Made by a program: the position numbers and the translations under genes | The notes under the pieces: model-generated | Databases searched by the model: none | Seen by the model: only the letters and a program-made list of their open reading frames with translations | What the model was told of the DNA's origin: nothing | NCBI GenBank assembly: GCA_947476295.1 | Contig: CANJQC010000051.1 | Coordinates: 1-34,969 of the forward strand | DNA length: 34,969 bases | Direction of reading: 5' to 3' | Source of the DNA: Planctomycetaceae bacterium | GTDB lineage: Bacteria; Planctomycetota; Planctomycetia; Planctomycetales; Planctomycetaceae | Part shown: positions 15,341-22,776 of the stretch, piece by piece | How the letters are laid out: each line of letters begins with the position of its first letter | Position numbering within the stretch: the stretch's first letter is position 1

Positions 15341-15954
15341 GATAATGAACATTCCGGGGCTGAATCGATCGCAACGAGAAGACTCAAACGATCTTTGAAT
15401 TCGTGCGAGACGCAAATAGTAACGCACTTAGAAACATGAGAAAACGGACTCCGCAAAGTTTGGACGATTTTGGAAGACGAAGACCGCTCGCAGTCATCCA
15501 CAGGGGCCGCCAAATTAGGTCACATACGTCGAGTACATTCTGTTTTCCAAATCTCAGCACAACCAAATGATGTACGGGACGATTATCTGTTCTTGGTAAA
15601 CATGTCCGCCGTGCGGGGATTCTTACGAATGTCTTGATGATCAGGCGTGTGAAGGCCTCAGTAGTGTTGTGATCGCGTTCAATCGCAGTTACTGGTCTGC
15701 TGATTCTGAGAAATATCGGGTCAGCCAGCGCTCTGCCGTTAACAACTGGCTAAATTCAGCAGGAATCCTTGATAAGTTGGCGTCATCGATGAACACTTAG
15801 AGCATTCTGGAAATGATTTCCCGAAGCAACCCACCTCAAATCCCACCCGATCGAAGTGCTTCGCACTTTTGCAGACAGGAACATGCTCGAACATCAACTG
15901 TCGGCGATCATTTGATTGCCTGACAGGCTGTTCATTTTCCCTAGGAGTATCGAC
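15341..15954. other. Divergent intergenic region bioB / DUF1501
   Basis: No credible gene: two short overlapping minus-strand ORFs (15384-15566 and 15274-15513) lack family features. A perfect small hairpin AAGTGC-TTC-GCACTT followed by TT lies at 15854-15870. The region must hold promoters for both divergent genes, but I could not assign them. Confidence 0.45.
15944..15948 (+). promoter_or_regulatory. Shine-Dalgarno AGGAG for the first cluster gene
   Basis: AGGAG lies 6 nt before ATG 15955 and decides that start over the upstream ATG at 15916. Confidence 0.75.
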
Positions 15955-17253
15955 ATGGCTCGTGGTAATTCACGCAGAAGTTTTCTGCACGTTGGCTTTT
16001 GCGGCGGTATCGGTCTGACGCTGGCTCAGTATTTCAAGATGCAATCGGCCCAGGCTGATCTCAAGAAATACGAAACCAAGGAAGGCACGGCAAAGTCGGT
16101 AATTTTCATCTTCCTGCCAGGCGGGATGGCCCATCAGGAAAGTTTCGACCCGAAACCATACGCTCCGATTGAATATCGCGGGCCGATGAGTTCAATCGAG
16201 ACCAACGTGCCGGGTGTGTTCATCAACGAGCGCTGGGTGCAGACCGCTAAGGTGATGGACAAAATCACGCTCTGCCGCAGTATGACTCACGGTGAGGCGG
16301 CTCACGAACGCGGCACGCATAACATGTTTACCGGTTATCGCCCAAGCCCGGCTCTGGCATTTCCGAGCATGGGAAGTGTCGTGAGTCACGAATTTGAACC
16401 ACGAAACAACCTTCCACCTTATATATGCATTCCTGGTCAGCCGAATGAGTTTGCCGGCACAGGGTATCTGAGTTCTTCTTTTGCTCCGTTCAGTCTTGGT
16501 TCTGATCCGGCAGACGCGGGATTCACAGTTCGCGACCTGCAACTTCCGGGTGGCGTGACCGACGAGCGATTCACTCGCCGCCGCCGCGCACTGGATGCAG
16601 TGAATAATCATTTTGTGAGCAAGGAAAAAGCCGATTCATTGGACGCAGTCGATACGTTCTATCAGCGAGCGTACGGGATGATCAGTTCACCGCAGGCGCG
16701 GGAAGCCTTTGATCTCAGCAAAGAAACAGATGCACTGCGTGATGAGTATGGTCGCAATCAGGCTGGTGCGCGTATGTTGATGGCTCGTCGCCTTGTCGAA
16801 GCGGGTTCCCGTTTCGTGACACTAACGTACGGAGGCTGGGACATGCACGACAATATCGCGGCTGCCATGAATGGTCAGGTTCCGCCGTTTGATCAGGCGT
16901 TCGCAAGGCTGATTCGGGATCTGGACGAACGTGGTCGCCTGAACGATACGATGGTTTGCATCGCCAGCGAATTCGGTCGCACACCGAAAATCAACGGCAC
17001 CGCTGGGCGAGACCATTGGCCGAAGGTATTCAGCGTGGTGATGGCTGGCGGCGGAATTAAGGGCGGGCTGGTTTATGGTTCGTCAAATTCAACGGCCAGC
17101 GAACCTGACGAAAAGCCATTGAACGTCGAAGACTGGGCCACCACGATTTACCATTGTCTGGGCATCACTGCAGACAAGGAGTTGATGGCTCCTGGTGATC
17201 GACCGATCGAAATTGTGGACGGCGGCAAGGTTCGTTCTGAGCTTTTGGCCTGA
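15955..17253 (+). CDS. DUF1501 family secreted protein (sulfatase/phosphatase-like fold)
   Basis: A 432-residue product with a Tat-type N-terminus (SRRSFLHVG followed by a weakly hydrophobic helix), so it is probably exported folded. DUF1501 proteins belong to the alkaline phosphatase/sulfatase structural superfamily, but their substrate is not established. Family blocks in order: FIFLPGGMAHQESFDPKP (about 43-60), the SMTHGEAAHERGTHNMFTGY region, GGWDMHDN, ASEFGRTPKI, GRDHWP and VVMAGGGIKGG. The metal-binding-type Asp and His residues in these blocks are all present. It heads a cluster of four secreted genes; the PPC-domain gene starts 149 bp downstream. In planctomycetes DUF1501 genes are commonly next to DUF1549/DUF1553 genes, and this cluster fits that pattern. 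Confidence 0.88.
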   Translation: MARGNSRRSFLHVGFCGGIGLTLAQYFKMQSAQADLKKYETKEGTAKSVIFIFLPGGMAHQESFDPKPYAPIEYRGPMSSIETNVPGVFINERWVQTAKVMDKITLCRSMTHGEAAHERGTHNMFTGYRPSPALAFPSMGSVVSHEFEPRNNLPPYICIPGQPNEFAGTGYLSSSFAPFSLGSDPADAGFTVRDLQLPGGVTDERFTRRRRALDAVNNHFVSKEKADSLDAVDTFYQRAYGMISSPQAREAFDLSKETDALRDEYGRNQAGARMLMARRLVEAGSRFVTLTYGGWDMHDNIAAAMNGQVPPFDQAFARLIRDLDERGRLNDTMVCIASEFGRTPKINGTAGRDHWPKVFSVVMAGGGIKGGLVYGSSNSTASEPDEKPLNVEDWATTIYHCLGITADKELMAPGDRPIEIVDGGKVRSELLA

Positions 17254-17402
17254 TATTCGAGCTTCATTGCAGCGCTGCGGATCGCCGGTGGAGTGGATTC
17301 GCAGCGTTGTTTTGCAGGTAGAACGAAGAAACGCCCTGAAAAGGAAGCCGGGGGAGTTTGCGGGAAGGATTCCCGTTATCTTTCAATTGTAGAGACTTCG
17401 CC

Positions 17403-19850
17403 ATGCGGTTTTCGTTGGCAGTGTTTTTCAGTGTTTTTGTGTCAATATTGACTCCTCAGGCTGTCTCAGCAGCGGACCCGAACCTTTCCGTAATTATTCC
17501 GCGCGGTGTCCAGCGCGGGACGGAGCAGATCATTCGGTTTGTCGGTGCTCGCCTGGATGACGCGGACGGCATATTCTTTTACGAGCCGGGATTTGAAGTC
17601 CTTGAAATCAAACCTGTTGATGCCAACACCATCGATGTGAAGATTCGGATTGCTCCTGATTGTGTATTGGGGGAACACACAGCTCAGGTTCGAACAAAGA
17701 CCGGCATTTCCGATTATCGCACGTTCTTTGTCGGAGCACTTCCGGCGGTTGACGAGAAAGAGCCAAATACCGACTTTAATGTACCCCAGGAGATTCCCAT
17801 CAACAGCACTGTAGTGGGGACAGTTGATAACGAAGATGTCGACTACTTTGTGGTCGAAGCCAAAAAAGGTGACAGGCTTTCGGTGGAAGTCGAGGGGATG
17901 AGATTTGGCCAGACTTTGTTTGATCCGTACATCGCCATTCTGAACGACAAACGATTTGAATTGTCAGCCGAAGATGATTCTCCGTTACTGAAACAGGACG
18001 CGGCAACTTCGATTGTTGTGCCGGAAGACGGGAAGTACACGATCGAGATGCGTGACAGCGGTTACGGTGGCAACGGCGAATGTCGCTATCGACTGCATAT
18101 CGGGAACTTTCCGCGTCCGATGGCTGTCTTCCCGGCAGGCGGCAAGGCTGGTGAAGCATTGGAAGTGACGTTGATCGGCGACGCGATTGGTCCGATTCCA
18201 AAGCAAATCACGCTTCCAGACGACGGGACGTCGGAAACCGTCATCTTTGCCGAAGATGCCACCGGGATCACTCCGTCAGGGCATGTGATGAGAATTTCTT
18301 CCGTGCCAAATTCGATGGAAGCCGAACCGAATAACGGCTTTGAAAATGCAACTCCGGTTGTTCAGTTTCCGTCGTCGTTCAATGGAATTCTCCAGGAACC
18401 GGGCGACGTCGATATCTACAAGTTTACTGCCGTTGCCGGTCAGGTGTTCGAAGTGGAGTGTTACGGTCGGCGGATCCGATCGGCCATCGATCCGGTAATG
18501 AATTTGTACAAAGCCAACGGCGAAGGCATTACTGGCAACGACGATTCGCGTGGGCCGGATAGTTATTTCCGCTGGCAGGTTCCGGCGGACGGTGAGTACG
18601 CGATTCGGATTGCCGACCATTTGAATCGCGGCGGTGCTGAATTCGTGTATCGCGTCGAATTTCAGGAGGTGAAGCCGTCACTGAATACGGGCATTCCGCG
18701 AGTCGCACGTTATTCACAGTCACGCCAGCAGATTTACGTTCCTCGCGGAAATCGCTTTGGAACAATCATTTCGGCAGAACGTGTGAATTTCGGTGGTGAA
18801 TTGACGATTGACGGAATCGAATTGCCCCCCGGCGTCACGATGACAGCGTTGCCAATGGCCGCAAACCTCAACACGATGCCCGTTGTGTTTGAAGCGGCCA
18901 CTGACGCTCCTTTGGCCGGAGCGTTGGTCGATTTTCGCATGAAGTCGACAGATCCCAACCTTAACGTCGTCGGACAATTTTTGAATCGAGCAGATTTCGT
19001 AATTGCGGGACCGGGGCAGTCTTTGTATGTCTGGAAGGACGTCAATCGATTGCCGGTGGCGACGGTCAATGAACTCCCGTTCAAGCTGGAACTGATTCAG
19101 CCCAACGTGCCGATCGTACGGAACGGCATGATGATGCTCAAAATCGTTGCAACGAAGAAGGAAGGTTGGGACGAAGAGATTCGAGTTCAGTTCCCGTTCA
19201 GTCCCCCCGGTGTTGGCGCCAATAGTGAAATCGTAATTGCGAAAGGACAGACCGAGGGTTTGTATCAGATCAACGCTGACGGCAATGCTGCGATTGGTAA
19301 GTGGCCGATTTATGCCATGGGCTGGGCGAATATCAACGGAGCAAGCTGGGCATCGACTCAGATGGCGACTCTGGAAATCGCCGAACCGTATGTCGGTATG
19401 ACCGTGCAGCGTTCTTCTGTCGAACAGGGCAACGAGACCGACGTTGTTGTTGACGTGCAGATCTTAAAGGAGCTCAAAGCACCAGCAATTGTAACTCTTC
19501 TCGGCCTGCCGCATAAAGTGACTGCGGAACCATTGCAGGTCACTGCGGACACCAAAGAACTGGTTTTCAAAGTGAAGACTGAAGCCGACAGTCCCGAAGG
19601 AACTCATAAGAACATTTTCTGCCAAGTGACGGTCACGGAGAATAATGAAAGTATTGTGCATGCGCGCGTGGGTGATTCGGAGTTGCGGATTGATAAACCG
19701 CTGCCTATGCCGACTGCAGCTCCGACTCCGGCACCAATGCCAGTCGCCGCCGCAGAAGTTCCGGTGCCAGCTGCTCCGCCGGCTGAAAAGCGATTGACTC
19801 GACTGGAAAAACTACGATTGGATTCTCAGAAAAAGACTGCAGGTCAGTGA
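17403..19850 (+). CDS. Secreted protein with two PPC (pre-peptidase C-terminal) domains
   Basis: The 815-residue product starts at ATG 17403 with a classical signal peptide (SLAVFFSVFVSIL, then AVSA-AD); an upstream start at 17358 would bury that signal. Residues about 24-110 look like an Ig-like domain (IPRGVQRGTEQIIRFVGARL). Two PPC beta-sandwiches follow, each opening with an EPN motif: EKEPNTDFNVPQEI (near 120) and EAEPNNGFENATPVV (near 305), both with DVD-Y/I-F and a later DDS element. The C-terminal half holds more beta domains, ending in a Pro/Ala linker and a basic tail (EKRLTRLEKLRL). No protease or other catalytic domain is visible. It is probably a periplasmic or surface binding partner of the other cluster proteins. 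Confidence 0.8.
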   Translation: MRFSLAVFFSVFVSILTPQAVSAADPNLSVIIPRGVQRGTEQIIRFVGARLDDADGIFFYEPGFEVLEIKPVDANTIDVKIRIAPDCVLGEHTAQVRTKTGISDYRTFFVGALPAVDEKEPNTDFNVPQEIPINSTVVGTVDNEDVDYFVVEAKKGDRLSVEVEGMRFGQTLFDPYIAILNDKRFELSAEDDSPLLKQDAATSIVVPEDGKYTIEMRDSGYGGNGECRYRLHIGNFPRPMAVFPAGGKAGEALEVTLIGDAIGPIPKQITLPDDGTSETVIFAEDATGITPSGHVMRISSVPNSMEAEPNNGFENATPVVQFPSSFNGILQEPGDVDIYKFTAVAGQVFEVECYGRRIRSAIDPVMNLYKANGEGITGNDDSRGPDSYFRWQVPADGEYAIRIADHLNRGGAEFVYRVEFQEVKPSLNTGIPRVARYSQSRQQIYVPRGNRFGTIISAERVNFGGELTIDGIELPPGVTMTALPMAANLNTMPVVFEAATDAPLAGALVDFRMKSTDPNLNVVGQFLNRADFVIAGPGQSLYVWKDVNRLPVATVNELPFKLELIQPNVPIVRNGMMMLKIVATKKEGWDEEIRVQFPFSPPGVGANSEIVIAKGQTEGLYQINADGNAAIGKWPIYAMGWANINGASWASTQMATLEIAEPYVGMTVQRSSVEQGNETDVVVDVQILKELKAPAIVTLLGLPHKVTAEPLQVTADTKELVFKVKTEADSPEGTHKNIFCQVTVTENNESIVHARVGDSELRIDKPLPMPTAAPTPAPMPVAAAEVPVPAAPPAEKRLTRLEKLRLDSQKKTAGQ

Positions 19851-19880
19851 GGGGACCGTTCCGAGAATGGAGTGTTTTTG

Positions 19881-20012
19881 ATGTAGGATGGACATTCATG
19901 TCCGTCGGGTTTACGTGCGACGCTGTCGAAGCGGAAGTGACTGCAAATCCGAAATCTTTCATCTACGGAGCAATTTCCGGCGAGGACTCGGACATGAATG
20001 TCCAGGCTACAT
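19881..20012. mobile_element. MITE-like element with 24-bp terminal inverted repeats
   Basis: The left end (19881-19904) and the right end (19989-20012) are inverted copies matching at 22 of 24 positions; each contains the palindromic core GGACATTCATGTCC. The 84-bp interior has no ORF. It holds GTGCGACGCTGT (19915-19926), which recurs at 12041-12052. The right 20 bases recur at 14240-14259. The element lies 30 bp after the PPC gene stop and 125 bp before the next ATG. No clear target-site duplication is visible. It could be a non-autonomous transposon or a REP/BIME-like repeat. Confidence 0.65.
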
Positions 20013-20137
20013 GAATCGCAGCCGTAGCGACAATAACTTTCAGAACGATCCTGAGCGGCACAAAAGCTGCCGAAAACATGAATATCAGCTTCCCCGCAAT
20101 TTGCGGCGAAGCAGTCTAAGCGAACGGATAACTTTCG

Positions 20138-22579
20138 ATGAAATCGTTTTCATATCTTCATCTTTCAGCCTTGGTCGCAGTCATACTGCCGATGATTTCG
20201 GCAGCGCAGGGGGATGATGCGGCACCGGCGTCGATCAGTGTGGCTCCGATGGACATTCATTTGTCAGCGGTGCGGGATCGACAGGGGATCATCGTCCAGG
20301 CCGTAATGCCGAACGGTCTCACTCTTGACGTCACTGAACAGGCAACACTGACGGTTGAAAACGAAGCGTTCGTACGCCGGGATGCTGCAACTTTCTATCC
20401 TGTTGCAGATGGCGAGACCAGGGTAACGGTTACCTTCGGTGGCCATTCAATCGAGGTTCCTGTCATCGTGCAGAACTCACAGGTCGACCCTGCGATCAGT
20501 TTTCGTCAGGACGTGATGCCCGTCTGGATGAAGACAAGCTGCAACAACGGAAGTTGTCACGGGGCCGCACGGGGCAAAGATGGCTTTCGCCTTTCGCTTT
20601 TTGGTTTCGATCCGGAAGGCGACCACTATCGCCTGACTCGCGAAATCCCTGGTCGCCGCATCAACTTGGCCTTGCCAGCGGAAAGCCTGTTGATCGAAAA
20701 GTGTGATGGCACTGTGCCGCATACTGGCGGCAAGCGATTTGATGTCGGCAGTGAAAATTACAACACAGTGCTGCGATGGCTGGAAGCAGGGGCTCCAAAC
20801 GATCCCGGTCCCGTGGCGACCGTTGTATCGCTTGATTTGTATCCAAAGAATGCCGTGATGGATGGCGAAGGAGAAACTCAGAGATTAACAGTGCGTGCAA
20901 AGTACTCAGACGGAACTGACCGTGACGTGACAAATCTCGCCTTTTTCAGTTCAAACAACGAAACCAGTGCGGAAATTGCTCAGACGGGTCTGGTGACAGC
21001 GCACGCCCGCGGCGAAGCCTTTATCATGGCACGCTTTGATACGCACACCGTCGGTTCGCAGTTTATCGTGCTGCCAAAAGGCCTGAATTATGAAGATCCG
21101 AAGACTTCTGAGTTCAACTACATTGACACCCTAGTTCACGCCAAGCTTCGCAAGCTGCGAATTATTCCGTCGGAAGTCTGCAGTGACGAAGAATTCATGC
21201 GTCGTGTTTTTGTCGATATCACTGGAACACTGCCAACTGTGGATGAACATGCAACGTTCGTTACCAACACAGATTTGCTCAAACGCGAAAAGCTGGTGGA
21301 CGAACTTCTGCAGCGCAAACAGTTTGTTGATATCTGGGTGATGAAGTGGGCTGAAATTCTGCAGGTGCGGACGATCTCAAATCGTGTTGAAACAAAACCG
21401 ATGCTGGCTTACTTTAATTGGCTTCGAGAAAAGATCGCCAGCAACACGCCGACCGATCAGATGGTCCGCGAGATTCTGGGTTCTACCGGAGGGTCATTCG
21501 CAAATCCTGCAACGAACTACTACCAGACAGAAACCGAAACGCTGAAAACCGCCGAAAATGTGGCTCAGGTTTTCATGGGCATGAGAATCCAGTGTACTCA
21601 ATGCCACAACCATCCGTTTGACCGCTGGACGATGAACGATTACTACAGCTTCGCGGCCTTTTTCGCGCAGATTGGGCGTAAGCAGGGCGAAGATCCTCGC
21701 GAAACAATCATCTTCAATTCCGGCGGCGGCGAAGTAACGCACCTTGTCGGCGGCGTTGTGATGAAGCCGAAGTTCCTAGGCGGAATTGAACCGGATCTTG
21801 CCGGCCGCGATCGCCGGGAAGTGCTTGCTCAGTGGCTGGCATCTCCGGAGAATCCTTACTTCGCAAAGAATCTTGCTAACATCGTGTGGGCGCATTTTCT
21901 GGGTCGCGGCATTATCAATGAAGTGGATGATGTCCGGGTCAGCAACCCAGCAGTCAATGCCGAACTGCTTGATGAACTAGGCAAGCGATTCACTGAATAC
22001 AACTACGACTTCCGCAAACTTGTGCGAGATATCTGCACGTCGCGGACTTATCAGTTGTCAACCAGGCCAACTGAGTCCAATGAATCGGATCATCGCAATT
22101 TTGCCCATGCCGAATTACGACGTATCCGTTCAGAAGTAATGCTGGATTGTATCAGCGAGGTCACCAGCACTCAGGATAAGTTCCCGGGCCTGCCTGTCGG
22201 AGCAAGAGCCGTGCAGATCGCCGACGGCAATACGGCCACGTACTTCCTGACAACGTTTGGTCGCGCGAAGCGCGAGACTGTATGCTCGTGTGAAGTGAAA
22301 ATGGAACCGAACCTGTCACAGGCTCTGCATCTGATTAATGGTGACACGTCCAACGCGAAGATCCAGAGCGGTGGCCTTGTGGCCAAACGGCTGGAAGAAG
22401 GAAAAACTCCGGAAGACATCATCTCAGAGATGTACATTCGTTGCTTCTCGCGAAAGCCGACCGGTGAAGAAGTATCGTCGCTGATCGCCATCGTTGCAGA
22501 ACAGGAGAACAAGAAGGAAGCTCTGGAAGACATATTCTGGTCGTTGTTGAATTCCAGTGAGTTCCTGTTCAATCACTGA
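20138..22579 (+). CDS. DUF1549/DUF1553 secreted protein with two haem-type motifs
   Basis: An 813-residue exported protein with signal peptide (LSALVAVILPMISA, cleavage near 22). A bacterial Ig-like stretch at about 35-115 precedes a cytochrome-like segment with C135-NNGS-C140-H141 (CX4CH) and GKDGFRLSLFGFDPEGD. A second Ig-like region (Big_2 type) covers about 225-315. DUF1549 follows (FNYIDTLVHAKLRKL, RRVFVDITGTLP) with canonical C486-TQ-C489-H490 in CTQCHNHPFDRW. DUF1553 closes the protein (DRREVLAQWLASPENPYF; FLTTFGRAKRETVCSCE; YIRCFSRKPTGEE). The layout is complete for the family. Its reaction is unknown; two haems would suit electron transfer in the periplasm. It is the third gene of the cluster, after the MITE-like element. 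Confidence 0.88.
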   Translation: MKSFSYLHLSALVAVILPMISAAQGDDAAPASISVAPMDIHLSAVRDRQGIIVQAVMPNGLTLDVTEQATLTVENEAFVRRDAATFYPVADGETRVTVTFGGHSIEVPVIVQNSQVDPAISFRQDVMPVWMKTSCNNGSCHGAARGKDGFRLSLFGFDPEGDHYRLTREIPGRRINLALPAESLLIEKCDGTVPHTGGKRFDVGSENYNTVLRWLEAGAPNDPGPVATVVSLDLYPKNAVMDGEGETQRLTVRAKYSDGTDRDVTNLAFFSSNNETSAEIAQTGLVTAHARGEAFIMARFDTHTVGSQFIVLPKGLNYEDPKTSEFNYIDTLVHAKLRKLRIIPSEVCSDEEFMRRVFVDITGTLPTVDEHATFVTNTDLLKREKLVDELLQRKQFVDIWVMKWAEILQVRTISNRVETKPMLAYFNWLREKIASNTPTDQMVREILGSTGGSFANPATNYYQTETETLKTAENVAQVFMGMRIQCTQCHNHPFDRWTMNDYYSFAAFFAQIGRKQGEDPRETIIFNSGGGEVTHLVGGVVMKPKFLGGIEPDLAGRDRREVLAQWLASPENPYFAKNLANIVWAHFLGRGIINEVDDVRVSNPAVNAELLDELGKRFTEYNYDFRKLVRDICTSRTYQLSTRPTESNESDHRNFAHAELRRIRSEVMLDCISEVTSTQDKFPGLPVGARAVQIADGNTATYFLTTFGRAKRETVCSCEVKMEPNLSQALHLINGDTSNAKIQSGGLVAKRLEEGKTPEDIISEMYIRCFSRKPTGEEVSSLIAIVAEQENKKEALEDIFWSLLNSSEFLFNH

Positions 22580-22763
22580 TTGTATTGCGTTGATTGTCAC
22601 GATTCTTCCGTTCCGATAACGGAAGATGGTGAGAGTTTTAAGTGTGCGGGGTCTGTATGGCCTGACAAGTGTGGCAGATTCTGCCGAAGAGTTATTTTGT
22701 TGAGTTCAAATTGCCTCGTAGAATCACGGGGTGTGGGACGGGCGGTATCTGAGCCTTTGTCCT

Positions 22764-22769
22764 GAGGAG
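22764..22769 (+). promoter_or_regulatory. Shine-Dalgarno GAGGAG of the cytochrome-WD40 gene
   Basis: GAGGAG lies 7 nt before ATG 22777, the strongest ribosome binding site seen in the window. Confidence 0.75.
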
Positions 22770-22776
22770 TTTCATC

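Noticed and set aside
15854-15870. Small hairpin AAGTGC-TTC-GCACTT as a terminator
   Set aside because: The stem is short, the T run is only four bases, and no gene ends just upstream; noted only as a structure.
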